Part shown: positions 51,852-60,765 of the stretch, in pieces
Numbering within the stretch: position 1 is the first letter of the stretch
Layout of the letters: each line of letters begins with the position of its first letter
Assembly (NCBI GenBank): GCA_050305515.1
Contig: JBNLFL010000014.1
Location: 62,001 to 126,000, forward strand
Source of the DNA: JAFGUB01 sp050305515
GTDB lineage: Bacteria; Campylobacterota; Campylobacteria; Campylobacterales; Sulfurimonadaceae
Length of the DNA: 64,000 bases
Direction of reading: 5' to 3'
Translations under genes and position numbers: made by a program
The notes under the pieces: generated by a model
Told to the model about the DNA's origin: nothing
What the model saw: the letters and a program-made list of their open reading frames with translations, nothing else
Databases searched by the model: none

Positions 51852-53261
51852 ATGAAAAAGATACTTATCATCGGTGACGGCATCATCGGGGCGCACTTCA
51901 TTGACCGCGTCATCGATACCTACACGACCGAAAACATCTACTATGTCATTGAACCCAAAGAACGCGAGCACATGGGTGTCAATCCGGCGCGTTTCAAGTT
52001 CTTCTCATTCGATCCGACCAGCCTTTACAAGATCACCAATCTGCTCAAGATGGAGTTTGTGCAGGTCATCATTACCATGCAGTCGCGTGCGGATATTGAA
52101 AACACCATCAAAAATATCCGTACATGTAAGAAGATGCTCCGTGTCATCGTGCTCGATCAGTTCGACATGGAAAACGATGACCCTTATACACATTTCATCA
52201 ATGCCAACGAGCTTCTGGCATCGCGTCTCATAGACTATCTTCCCAACGTACCGGTCATTGCACAGAATGTCGGTAAAGGGGAGGGGGAGATCATGGAAGT
52301 GCTCGTTCCCTTTGCCAGCTCCTTTGTCTATCGGCACATCGGGGTCATCGAGCAGAAGGGATGGCGTATCGTGGCCATCTATCGTAATACCGAACTGAAA
52401 CTTCCGACGCCCCGCACCATGATTCATCCCAACGACCTGCTGCTGCTTGTCGGCGAACCTGCGGTCTTGAAATCGGTTTACCGTACCATCAAGCGTGAAC
52501 TTGGACAGTTTCCTGCACCGTTTGGAAGTAATATTTATGTTTACATTGACATGCACCGCGACGATCATGCCCTAATACCCGACATGCTTGAAAAAGCGGC
52601 ATACCTCAATGAAAAGTTTGCATCGTATTCCATGATTATCAAGGTGGTGAATCCCGGAAACCTCGATTTACTGCGCCTTATAAAGTCCTATAGCTGTGAA
52701 AAGATCAACATCGACATCTGCTATGACAAGCTCCCGATAGAAGATATCATATTGGATGATATTAAGAAATACCATGTCGGTCTGGTGATCGTTTCCCGCA
52801 TTCTTTTTGCACGCCATCGCATCCGATCCGTACTTTATGAGTGCAACGTACCGGTTCTGAAAATGGCCGAACGCTCGCTTGTCGATCTTAAAGATACGGT
52901 ACTGCTGCTGAGCAGCAACCGTGATTTCGAAAAAGTTTCCACGGCTATTTTCGATATCTCGGAACAGATGGGCTACAACCTGGAACTGGTGAACTATACC
53001 CATGAGTATCAAAAGGAAAAAGCGCAGGTGGTTGAACATTTCCGCAGCCTTTCAACCATTTTTTCCAAAACCATCAAGGTGACCGAACTGAGTGACAACC
53101 CCATCCGGGAACTCAACAAGCGCGAGAACTTTTTGCAGTGCCTGCCTTTCACGGAGAAGCTTGTACCGCATAATTTTTTCACCTTCGCCTCGACAGACAC
53201 GGAACGGCTCTATATCCGTCTTGACAGTTACCATCAGATTTTCATTCCTGTACGAATTTAG
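51852..53261 (+). CDS. TrkA-like (COG3400-type) NAD-binding regulatory protein
   Basis: A 469-residue cytosolic protein. The N-terminal Rossmann/RCK domain begins KKILIIGDGIIGAHFID with the dinucleotide glycine pattern. A TrkA_C domain (about 135-215) contains MIHPNDLLLLVGEP. The second half (about 225-469) is an additional alpha/beta region resembling a universal-stress or Rossmann fold (SSNRDFEKVSTAIFDI). It would gate a potassium or other cation channel in response to nucleotides, by analogy. A near copy of the palindrome lies at 52120-52129. It stands before aroB and may be its first co-transcribed neighbour. Confidence 0.88.
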   Translation: MKKILIIGDGIIGAHFIDRVIDTYTTENIYYVIEPKEREHMGVNPARFKFFSFDPTSLYKITNLLKMEFVQVIITMQSRADIENTIKNIRTCKKMLRVIVLDQFDMENDDPYTHFINANELLASRLIDYLPNVPVIAQNVGKGEGEIMEVLVPFASSFVYRHIGVIEQKGWRIVAIYRNTELKLPTPRTMIHPNDLLLLVGEPAVLKSVYRTIKRELGQFPAPFGSNIYVYIDMHRDDHALIPDMLEKAAYLNEKFASYSMIIKVVNPGNLDLLRLIKSYSCEKINIDICYDKLPIEDIILDDIKKYHVGLVIVSRILFARHRIRSVLYECNVPVLKMAERSLVDLKDTVLLLSSNRDFEKVSTAIFDISEQMGYNLELVNYTHEYQKEKAQVVEHFRSLSTIFSKTIKVTELSDNPIRELNKRENFLQCLPFTEKLVPHNFFTFASTDTERLYIRLDSYHQIFIPVRI

Positions 53262-53339
53262 GGTATTTCACACCTTTTTAAGCGCAAACAAAGTATTATT
53301 GACCTCAAATATACAAATTTGACGAGATGACCAATCCCT

Positions 53340-54389
53340 ATGACCGTTGACATTACCCTCAAACAAGAAACAGACTTCTCCTATCCGATCTTTATTGATG
53401 CCATTGAACGCATTGAACTCAACACCAAAGTGGCTGTTGTAACCAACCCGAAAGTGGCCGGACTTCATCTGGGCTACCTGCTTTCACGTCTCAAGGCTGC
53501 CGAAGTCTATATCGTTACCGTTCCTGATGGAGAGTCTTACAAGACGCTCGATACCGTCAATGAAGTTTTGGAACGTCTTTTTGATCACCGTTTCAACCGC
53601 AAGTCGATGCTGATTGCTTTTGGCGGCGGTGTCATCGGCGATATGACCGGGTTTGCGGCAAGCATTTATCAGCGCGGCATCGACTTTATTCAGGTGCCGA
53701 CGACGCTGCTTTCGCAGGTCGATGCGAGTGTTGGCGGAAAGACCGGCATCAACAACCGTTTCGGTAAAAATCTTGTCGGCGCGTTTCATCAGCCGCGCGC
53801 GGTCTATATTGACCCCCATTTTCTCACTACTTTGCCAAAGCGTGAATTCGGGGCAGGGGTTGCCGAAGTCGTTAAGATGGCCGTGACGTTTGACAGGGAG
53901 TTTTTCGAGTGGCTTGAAACGCATGATCTGCGTGAAGGCGACCACCTGAAAACCGCCATTGAAAAAGCCGTCCGCACCAAAGCGTGGGTCGTGGCTCAGG
54001 ATGAGAAAGAGCACGGACTGCGCGCCGCACTCAATTACGGGCACACCTTCGGTCATGTCATAGAAAACGAGACCAACTACACCCGTTTCCTTCACGGAGA
54101 GACAGTGGCAATCGGTATGGTTATGGCCAACGAGGTTGCCTGTGACATGGGCGTGATGCACGCAGACGAGGCTGCGCGCGTCAAAACGCTTCTGGAGCGT
54201 TATGATCTGCCAACTACTTATGGCATTGCGGACGTCGAGCAGTTTTATGATGCCTTTTTTCTGGATAAAAAAAGCAGTGACAGCGCCATTACGTTTATTC
54301 TGCCTGATCATATCGGCGGTGTTATGCTCCGCGACGATCTTGATGCCAATCTCGTCAAAAGCGTCCTGAGCCGCTACAAAGAGGCGTAA
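53340..54389 (+). CDS. aroB: 3-dehydroquinate synthase
   Basis: A 349-residue enzyme of the shikimate pathway. NAD-binding and metal-site motifs are VPDGESYKTL, FGGGVIGDMTGFAASIYQRGI, VPTTLLSQVDASVGGKTGIN, KNLVGAFHQP, and the zinc ligands in ALNYGHTFGHVIE and FLHGETVAIGMV. It is the first gene of the aroB-mscS-mtaB-ftsH-like-bioV run, with stop and start codons abutting or overlapping throughout. Confidence 0.98.
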   Translation: MTVDITLKQETDFSYPIFIDAIERIELNTKVAVVTNPKVAGLHLGYLLSRLKAAEVYIVTVPDGESYKTLDTVNEVLERLFDHRFNRKSMLIAFGGGVIGDMTGFAASIYQRGIDFIQVPTTLLSQVDASVGGKTGINNRFGKNLVGAFHQPRAVYIDPHFLTTLPKREFGAGVAEVVKMAVTFDREFFEWLETHDLREGDHLKTAIEKAVRTKAWVVAQDEKEHGLRAALNYGHTFGHVIENETNYTRFLHGETVAIGMVMANEVACDMGVMHADEAARVKTLLERYDLPTTYGIADVEQFYDAFFLDKKSSDSAITFILPDHIGGVMLRDDLDANLVKSVLSRYKEA

Positions 54390-56087
54390 ATGCAGCCTTT
54401 TGTAAAACTCTTTTTACTGCTGGGACTGACACTCTCTTTGTGGGGAGCCGATGCCGAGAATAAAGCGGCTGCGGCAACGACAGAGGTTGCACAAGAGCAG
54501 ATGGACGCAACGCCTGAAGAGGCACAGAAACGTCAGGAAGCGGAGCGTGTTGCGCGTGAAGCGGCGGCAATCAAAGAGGAGAAAGTCCGCCGTCTGCAGA
54601 TTGACCTGCGCCGCAGCAACGACGAGCTGACGCGTGAGAGCATCTGGACCAACAGTTACAGCTCCTACCTCAAATATATCGATGTCAAAAAATCGCTTGA
54701 GACGATTCAGCAGCAGATCAAGGAGCTTTCGAAGTACGGGAAAAAGCCGTCCGATAAAGAGCAGCTTGATTTTTACCTGAACAAAGAGCTGATTCTTCAA
54801 GATCAGCTTACACTTCTGAAAGATCACAGCGATTCGCCATTTTCGACACTGCTCAAACCTGAAGAGATCGAAGGCGTCCCCGATATCAGCAACCCTTTCG
54901 ACATCTTTACGGGCATCTCGTTTAAAAAACGTCTGGAAGCGGCGTATGGCGATTACGTTGCACGCGGCAGCGAACTGCGGCATCTGGTGATGGAGCTGCG
55001 CGAAAAAAAGAAAACGCTCGAAGCGTTGCAGGAGCTTGACTCCAATACGACACTTTATGAAGATCAGATCAGTTTTGTAACAAAAAAGCTTCAGCAGTTT
55101 GAAAACGGTCTTGAAACCCACAGTGCGACTGCGGAAGTGTATAAAAAACGCATTGACGAGATGGAGCTTCAAGTCGAGAAAGAGATCAAGAAGCAGGGTG
55201 TCAAGCTTTTCAATCTGGGTGTGACGATTCTGATTCTGTTCGTGATCTTCCTGATTCTGAAGTTCATCATCAAGAAGTACATCACGGACAATGAACGTTT
55301 TTACATGGCGAACAAGATCATCACCTTCGTCAATATCACGCTGATCATCCTGATTGTATTCTTCACCTACATGGATAAGGTGAGTTACCTGGTAACCGTT
55401 TTGGGATTTGCATCAGCCGGTATCGCGATTGCCATGAAAGACTGGTTCATGAGTATTCTAGGGTGGCTGGTTATTGTTTTTGGCGGTGCGATTCACGTCG
55501 GCGACCGTGTGCGTGTCGATAAAGACGGTATGAAGTATGTGGGGGACGTGCTCGACATCTCCCTGCTGCGCATTACCATTCTTGAAGACATTACGCTCAC
55601 CTCCTACATGCACAACCGCCGTGCGGGACGCATCATCTTCATTCCCAACAACTACATTTTCACGACGATGATCGCCAACTATACGCACGTCTCGCTCAAG
55701 ACGGTCTGGGACGGGATTGACATTACGGTCACGTTTGACTCGAACCACAAAAAAGCGGCGCATATCGCCAAGGAGATCACGCGCAAATACGCCAAGGGCT
55801 ACACCGACATTACGCGAAAGCAGCTGAACAAACTCCGCAGCCGCTATAACCTCAAAAACTCGAATGTCGAACCGCGAATTTTCACCTTTATTGAAGAGAA
55901 CGGCATGCGTATCAGCAGCTGGTATCTGACCAATGCCTATGCGACCCTGACGCTGCGCTCTACCATTTCGGCGGAGATTGTTGACGCTTTCAACGCGGAA
56001 GATGACATCACCATCGCCTACCCAACACAGCGGCTGCATCTTCAAACCGAAGCCAAACTGCCCCCGATCGAGCTGCCGCAGCAATGA
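54390..56087 (+). CDS. MscS-family mechanosensitive channel, long periplasmic N-terminus
   Basis: A 565-residue protein starting directly after the aroB stop. A signal peptide (about 1-20) is followed by a coiled-coil periplasmic domain (about 25-265). Membrane helices lie at about 270-295, 305-330, and the pore helix around GFASAGIAIAMKDWFMS (about 340-355), followed by the MscS beta domain with GGAIHVGDRVRV and the C-terminal vestibule. It releases solutes on membrane tension. The gene position between aroB and mtaB is conserved in Campylobacterota. Confidence 0.93.
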   Translation: MQPFVKLFLLLGLTLSLWGADAENKAAAATTEVAQEQMDATPEEAQKRQEAERVAREAAAIKEEKVRRLQIDLRRSNDELTRESIWTNSYSSYLKYIDVKKSLETIQQQIKELSKYGKKPSDKEQLDFYLNKELILQDQLTLLKDHSDSPFSTLLKPEEIEGVPDISNPFDIFTGISFKKRLEAAYGDYVARGSELRHLVMELREKKKTLEALQELDSNTTLYEDQISFVTKKLQQFENGLETHSATAEVYKKRIDEMELQVEKEIKKQGVKLFNLGVTILILFVIFLILKFIIKKYITDNERFYMANKIITFVNITLIILIVFFTYMDKVSYLVTVLGFASAGIAIAMKDWFMSILGWLVIVFGGAIHVGDRVRVDKDGMKYVGDVLDISLLRITILEDITLTSYMHNRRAGRIIFIPNNYIFTTMIANYTHVSLKTVWDGIDITVTFDSNHKKAAHIAKEITRKYAKGYTDITRKQLNKLRSRYNLKNSNVEPRIFTFIEENGMRISSWYLTNAYATLTLRSTISAEIVDAFNAEDDITIAYPTQRLHLQTEAKLPPIELPQQ

Positions 56088-57328
56088 AGCCAAAAGTCTA
56101 CTTCAAGACCTTCGGGTGCCGTACCAACCTGTTCGATTCGCAGGTGATGATGAGCGCCCTGAAAGATTATGACATTACCGAAGTGGAGAGCGAAGCCGAT
56201 ATCATCGTGCTTAACTCCTGCACCGTCACCAATGGCGCCGACACTTCGGTGCGCAGCTATATTTCTCATATCGAGAAGCACTCAAAAGCGCGTATCTATC
56301 TCACAGGATGCGGCGCGCACACCAAGGGTGAGTCACTCTTTCAAAGCGAGCGGGTTTTCGGGGTTTTCGGACAGAGCGAAAAGCAGAAGATCAACACGCT
56401 TTTGCAGCAAAAGACACGTTTTTACGATCCGGGTGATTTGAACTTCATAGACGATACCATCGTGACCGAGTTTGTCGGAAAATCGCGTGCGTTCATCAAG
56501 ATTCAGGAGGGGTGCAACTTCCGCTGCAGTTACTGTATCATTCCTTTCGTTCGCGGCGATGCGAGGTCGATGGATGAAGGGCAGATACTTGAGCAGGTTC
56601 GTGTTCTTGCCGCAAACGGCTTTGGCGAGTTCATTCTGACGGGAACCAATGTCGGGAGCTACGGACAGGGCGAGAGGCGCTCCATTGCGGGACTCATGAA
56701 ACAGATGAGCCTTATCCGCGGGGTGCGGCGCATCCGTATCGGATCGCTTGAGCCGATCCAGATCAACGAGGAGTTCAGGGAAATTCTGGGCGAGCCATGG
56801 CTGGAGCGTCATTTACATGTAGCCTTGCAGCATACGTCGCCCGAGATGCTGCGGCTCATGAACCGCCGCAACCGATTCGAGAGTGATCTGGAACTTTTCG
56901 AGATGCTTTCACAGCGGGGCTTTGCGCTGGGAACCGACTTTATTGTCGCGCATCCCGGCGAGAGCGATGCGCTGTGGCAGGAAGCGATGGCCAATGCCCG
57001 GAAGCTCCCGCTGACGCATCTGCATGCGTTTACCTATTCGCCGCGCGAGGGAACGCCCTCGGCCGAGATGAAAGGCCGGGTTACGGGAGATATCGCCAAA
57101 GCGCGTATGGCCGAACTGCAAGCCCTTGTCGATGCCAACAATGAAGCCTTCCGGAGGAAACAGGGCGTGCTTGACGTGCTGGTCGAGAGCGAAAAAGAGG
57201 GTCTTTATCAGGGGTTTGACCAGTTCTTTAACAAGGTGGTCATCCGCAGCGACGAAGACCTACGCGGTGACTGGGTAAGTGTGACGCACTACGAGATACA
57301 CAAGGAGCATAACTATGTGGAACTCTAG
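56084..57328 (+). CDS. mtaB: tRNA t6A37 methylthiotransferase MtaB
   Basis: A 414-residue radical-SAM enzyme that methylthiolates N6-threonylcarbamoyladenosine-37 in tRNA. The N-terminal UPF0004 domain has FGCRTNLFDSQ, LNSCTVTNGAD and LTGCGA, with its three Fe-S cysteines. The radical-SAM cluster is EGCNFRCSYCIIPFVRG. SAM/substrate motifs LTGTNVGSYG and LHVALQ, HAFTYSPREGTPSAEM follow; a short TRAM-like tail ends the protein. It overlaps mscS by 4 bases and the FtsH-like gene by 14. A near palindrome copy at 56813-56822 gives Leu-His-Val. Confidence 0.95.
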   Translation: MKPKVYFKTFGCRTNLFDSQVMMSALKDYDITEVESEADIIVLNSCTVTNGADTSVRSYISHIEKHSKARIYLTGCGAHTKGESLFQSERVFGVFGQSEKQKINTLLQQKTRFYDPGDLNFIDDTIVTEFVGKSRAFIKIQEGCNFRCSYCIIPFVRGDARSMDEGQILEQVRVLAANGFGEFILTGTNVGSYGQGERRSIAGLMKQMSLIRGVRRIRIGSLEPIQINEEFREILGEPWLERHLHVALQHTSPEMLRLMNRRNRFESDLELFEMLSQRGFALGTDFIVAHPGESDALWQEAMANARKLPLTHLHAFTYSPREGTPSAEMKGRVTGDIAKARMAELQALVDANNEAFRRKQGVLDVLVESEKEGLYQGFDQFFNKVVIRSDEDLRGDWVSVTHYEIHKEHNYVEL

Positions 57329-58964
57329 AAAAAACCGCCTGATTGCCGTGGGTTCGGCCGTGATGATCGTTGTGCTGGTGCTCTTTGCACTGCTGCGGGA
57401 CACCTCCCGGGGCGTGACACTGCAAGAAGCCCGCACCCTGATCGCTTCGAAGCTGGTGGAGCGCGCGGTACTCACTGAGTCGCAGCTCTACCTTTACTCC
57501 ACAAAGGGCGGTATTTTCAGACTGCCGCGTTCGCAGGTAGAGGCGGGAATGCTTGAGAGCGTGAAGGTCGAAGATGAAAGCAGCGCTTCATGGCTCTGGA
57601 GCGTGGTGCTGTTCGTGATACTGCTTGGGGCGGGAAGCGTTGCGTTCCGATGGTGGCAAAAACGCACTCCGGCTCAAAAGCAGGTGTTTCAGAGCGCCGC
57701 GCCTTCAGTGCAGGATGAGATCATGGACAACTGCGTCACACCCGTACGCTCCAGTGTCCGCTTCAGCGATATCGGCGGCGTCTCGGAAGTAAAAGAAGAG
57801 CTCGAAGAGATCATCGATTTTCTCAAAAACCCCAAACGATACTACAACTTCGGCGCGCGCATGCCGCGCGGCGTGCTTCTGGTAGGGCCTCCGGGCGTGG
57901 GCAAGACCATGATCGCCAAGGCGGTTGCCGCCGAAGCAGACGTGCCGTTTTTTTACCAAAGCGGCGCGTCGTTTGTGCAGATTTACGTAGGCATGGGAGC
58001 CAAGCGGGTGCACGAGCTCTTCAATGCCGCCAAAAAGAACGCGCCCGCGATTGTTTTTATTGACGAAATCGACGCGGTGGGCAAAAAGCGTGACGGCAGC
58101 CGTAACGACGAACGCGAAGCCACACTCAACCAGCTGCTTACCGAAATGGACGGTTTTGAAGAGAGCAGCGGCGTCGTCGTGGTGGCGGCGACAAACAACA
58201 TCGAAGTGATGGATGCCGCACTGCTGCGTGCCGGGCGGTTTGACCGCAGGATTTTTGTGGAACTCCCCACACCCAAAGAGCGCGAAGCGATTATCGGAAA
58301 ATATCTGCGCCACATTCCCAATGACGTCAAGCTTGAAGAGGTTGCGGCCATGAGCACGGGATTCAGCGGTGCGTCGCTGGCGGCCTTTGTGAATGAAGCG
58401 GCACTGCTCTCCCTGCGGCTTAATGATGTACGCGTCACGATGGAACATTTTATCGCGGTCAAGGACAAAGTGGTGTTCGGAAAGCGCCGCATCGCCATTT
58501 TGACGCAGGAACAAAAACGCTACCGCGCCCGCTATCAGGCCGGAAAAGCACTTGCCGCGACCTGGTTCGATCTGCCTTTTGACAAGGTATCGCTCAGCTC
58601 CGACGCCATTCAGCCTCCCATCTCCGAACCGCTGCTGCGTCACGAGATCGTCGCGCGTGTTCAGATGCACCTCTCCGGCATGGCCGCGTGCCGTCTTGCC
58701 TTTAACGAGCACGCCAGTAACGCTGCGGGCGATATTGCCGACGCCCGCGAACTTGTCGCGCAGATGATTGATGATTACGCCATGGGAAATTCGCTGCTGA
58801 GCCTACCGGGTGAAAAAGCGGAAGTTCTTGATGCGCTCTTTGATGAGACCCTGACATTCCTCACCGGAAAAGAGCGGGTGCTGGAGCGAATTGAACAGGT
58901 GCTCATGGAGTATGAGAGTATTTCGCGCGCACTGGTCAAAGAGTTTATCGGTGAGATTCTTTAG
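57315..58964 (+). CDS. FtsH-like AAA protein lacking the protease zinc motif
   Basis: A 549-residue membrane AAA protein. Two helices (about 11-28 and 92-112) flank a short periplasmic segment, as in FtsH. The AAA module has GGVSEVKEELEEI, Walker A VGPPGVGKTMIAKA, Walker B IVFIDEID, the pore loop near SFVQIYVGMGA and the arginine finger region LLRAGRFDRR. In the peptidase domain the FtsH motif HEAGH is replaced by YQAGK (in RARYQAGKALAA), so both zinc His and the catalytic Glu are gone. It is also shorter than FtsH (about 640). It is thus probably an unfoldase or an inactive partner. The same gene order exists in H. pylori with HP0286, from memory. Confidence 0.9.
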   Translation: MWNSRKNRLIAVGSAVMIVVLVLFALLRDTSRGVTLQEARTLIASKLVERAVLTESQLYLYSTKGGIFRLPRSQVEAGMLESVKVEDESSASWLWSVVLFVILLGAGSVAFRWWQKRTPAQKQVFQSAAPSVQDEIMDNCVTPVRSSVRFSDIGGVSEVKEELEEIIDFLKNPKRYYNFGARMPRGVLLVGPPGVGKTMIAKAVAAEADVPFFYQSGASFVQIYVGMGAKRVHELFNAAKKNAPAIVFIDEIDAVGKKRDGSRNDEREATLNQLLTEMDGFEESSGVVVVAATNNIEVMDAALLRAGRFDRRIFVELPTPKEREAIIGKYLRHIPNDVKLEEVAAMSTGFSGASLAAFVNEAALLSLRLNDVRVTMEHFIAVKDKVVFGKRRIAILTQEQKRYRARYQAGKALAATWFDLPFDKVSLSSDAIQPPISEPLLRHEIVARVQMHLSGMAACRLAFNEHASNAAGDIADARELVAQMIDDYAMGNSLLSLPGEKAEVLDALFDETLTFLTGKERVLERIEQVLMEYESISRALVKEFIGEIL

Positions 58965-59463
58965 CGGCTTTTCGCTGCAGGGCGAGGCGCATTTTTTTGA
59001 GCCTTATCTGCGTAAGAGCGACTACACGGTAGCCGGCTTCAGCTACGGTGCCATTCACGCTTTTGAGTTTACATGTAACGCAACGCAGCGGATTGACACC
59101 TTGCAGCTCTTCTCTCCTGCATTTTTCCAGACCCGCGATGCGCGTTTCATCAAAGTGCAGGAACGGGGGTATCGCAGCGATCCGCAGCGCTATCTGCAAA
59201 ATTTTCTTGCCTTGTGTTTTCAGCCCTACGAAGCGCGCGATACCTTACATGTAAATACCACGGAGGCCGAACTTCACGAGTTGCTTCACTATACGTGGCC
59301 GGTTGAACAGCTCGAAGCGCTTCAGGCGCGCGGCGTTGTTATCGAGGTTTATCTTGGCGGAGAAGACGCCATTATCGATGCTGCGGGCGCGCAGGAATTT
59401 TTCAAGCGTTTCGCTACGGTGTACTGGATTTCGAAAGCAAATCATTTTTTATTGGAGGAGTAA
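58951..59463 (+). CDS. bioV: Pimelyl-ACP methyl ester esterase, BioV-type
   Basis: About 170 residues. GTG at 58951 gives MRFFSGFSLQGE; AAAGAG lies 7 bases upstream. The alpha/beta-hydrolase nucleophile elbow is VAGFSYGA, a late Asp (GGEDAIID) and His (KANHFLLEE) complete the triad. This N-terminus and the short length match BioV, the enzyme described in Helicobacter for releasing pimelyl-ACP in biotin synthesis. Two exact palindromes (59069 and 59245) are read as Phe-Thr-Cys-Asn and Leu-His-Val. It overlaps the FtsH-like gene by 14 bases and precedes mogA by 2. Confidence 0.87.
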   Translation: MRFFSGFSLQGEAHFFEPYLRKSDYTVAGFSYGAIHAFEFTCNATQRIDTLQLFSPAFFQTRDARFIKVQERGYRSDPQRYLQNFLALCFQPYEARDTLHVNTTEAELHELLHYTWPVEQLEALQARGVVIEVYLGGEDAIIDAAGAQEFFKRFATVYWISKANHFLLEE

Positions 59464-59465
59464 GT

Positions 59466-60008
59466 ATGAGTGATATTAAAATCGGTGTGATCACCGCTTC
59501 GGACCGCGCGAGTGCGGGTATTTACGAAGACATTTCGGGCATGGCTATTCAGGAGACGATGAAGGCGTATCTTAAAAGCGCGTTCGAGATCGTCTACCGC
59601 TGCATTCCCGACAATCAGGACGAGATTGAAGCGACGATGATCGAACTGTGCGATGAAGCGCACTGCTGCCTTGTCGTCACCACAGGCGGCACCGGCCCCG
59701 CACTGCGCGACGTCACCCCGGAAGCCACGGAAAACGTCTGTCAGAAGATGATGCCGGGCTTTGGCGAACTCATGCGTCAGGTAAGCCTGCAATACGTTCC
59801 CACGGCCATTCTCTCGCGCCAGACCGCGGGTATCCGCGGCAAGTCGCTTATTATCAACCTTCCGGGAAAACCCAAGTCCATCCGCGAGTGTCTTGATGCC
59901 GTCTTCCCTGCCGTACCTTACTGCATCGACCTGATAGAAGGGCCCTACCTTGAAACCAACGAAGAGGTCATAAAAGCGTTTCGGCCCAAGGCGAAACCGA
60001 TGGACTAA
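59466..60008 (+). CDS. mogA: Molybdopterin adenylyltransferase
   Basis: A 180-residue enzyme that adenylylates molybdopterin before metal insertion. Motifs seen: GVITASDRASAGIYEDISG, VTTGGTGPALRDVTPEAT, RQTAGIRGKSLIINLPGKPKSIRECLDAVFPAVPYC. It ends the rightward core operon; its stop overlaps the convergent marR stop by 4 bases. Confidence 0.96.
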   Translation: MSDIKIGVITASDRASAGIYEDISGMAIQETMKAYLKSAFEIVYRCIPDNQDEIEATMIELCDEAHCCLVVTTGGTGPALRDVTPEATENVCQKMMPGFGELMRQVSLQYVPTAILSRQTAGIRGKSLIINLPGKPKSIRECLDAVFPAVPYCIDLIEGPYLETNEEVIKAFRPKAKPMD

Positions 60009-60427
60009 AGGTTGTCACACAGCTTCTCCAGCGTTTTGAAAGTCGTTTCAAACGCCGTTTCATCAATATCTTTTATCAGTTCGTCATCCAGAAAAAGACT
60101 TAAATTCGCAAGTGTTTCAATAATCTCCTCAGCCTTTGGGGTAAGCGCAATCAGATAGGCGCGTGGATCATCGGGATGGTCGAGTTTTGAAACATACGCT
60201 TTTGCCAGTAACCGTTTCAGTGTTGTCGAAAGGTTGGAAGGCTCCGTCGCCGTCAGTTCGCAAAGTTGTGCCTGTGTCATAGCGCCCTTCTCGGAGATCG
60301 AGAGTAAAATGGCGCGCTGTTCGGGAGTGAGGTCGTAGGGTTTGAGCAGATCGCTCATACGCTTGTGCATTCTGCGTTTAAGGCGGGCAATAAGCATGCC
60401 CAGCCTCGCGGTTTTGCCGAGACTCAC
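60005..60427 (-). CDS. MarR-family transcription regulator
   Basis: A 140-residue winged-helix regulator. The helix-turn-helix is MTQAQLCELTATEPSNLSTTLKRLLAKAYV and the wing is LDHPDDPRAYLIALTPKAEEI. An N-terminal basic stretch (ARLKRRMHKRMSDLLKPYDLT) is the dimerisation helix. It overlaps the DUF2798 gene by 4 bases and is second in that operon, so it probably represses its own transcription through the palindrome at 60730. Ligand unknown. Confidence 0.94.
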   Translation of the reverse strand: MSLGKTARLGMLIARLKRRMHKRMSDLLKPYDLTPEQRAILLSISEKGAMTQAQLCELTATEPSNLSTTLKRLLAKAYVSKLDHPDDPRAYLIALTPKAEEIIETLANLSLFLDDELIKDIDETAFETTFKTLEKLCDNL

Positions 60428-60663
60428 GCTACAGGTCCGTTTTTACATGCAATACGCATAGCCAGTGCACGTGCCGGAGGCAGGACCAGCATAAGTGAAG
60501 GATACGCTACCACAAATGCAATGGCCCATGCATGCATCCAGACAGGAACGAAACCGCTGATGAATCCAAGATTGATGGCGGAGATGGCGAATGACATGAT
60601 AAAAGTCATGACCAAAGCGACCAGAAACGTTTGAACATAAAAAAGGTATTTAACAGATAACAT
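60424..60663 (-). CDS. DUF2798 membrane protein
   Basis: A 79-residue protein with two hydrophobic helices (about 8-30 and 42-65), matching DUF2798 with MSFAISAINLGF and the HAWAIAFVVAYPSLM segment. Often found next to MarR or TetR regulators. GGAG precedes the ATG at 7 bases. A one-mismatch palindrome (TTACATGCAA, 60443-60452) lies near its 3' end. Function unknown; small-molecule export or membrane adaptation is possible. Confidence 0.88.
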   Translation of the reverse strand: MLSVKYLFYVQTFLVALVMTFIMSFAISAINLGFISGFVPVWMHAWAIAFVVAYPSLMLVLPPARALAMRIACKNGPVA

Positions 60664-60729
60664 GGTGTGCTCCTTTATAGTGACAGCGCGCAGTATAATC
60701 CATTTTTTCTTAATATTATTTAAATAACT

Positions 60730-60743
60730 ATTATGTACATAAT
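60730..60743. promoter_or_regulatory. Palindrome upstream of the DUF2798-marR operon
   Basis: ATTATGTACATAAT is a perfect 14-bp palindrome in A+T-rich DNA, about 33 bases upstream of a likely minus-strand -10 box (TATACT, 60692-60697). It is a good candidate for the MarR operator. Confidence 0.5.
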
Positions 60744-60765
60744 TAAATTCAGGGCAGGATAACCC

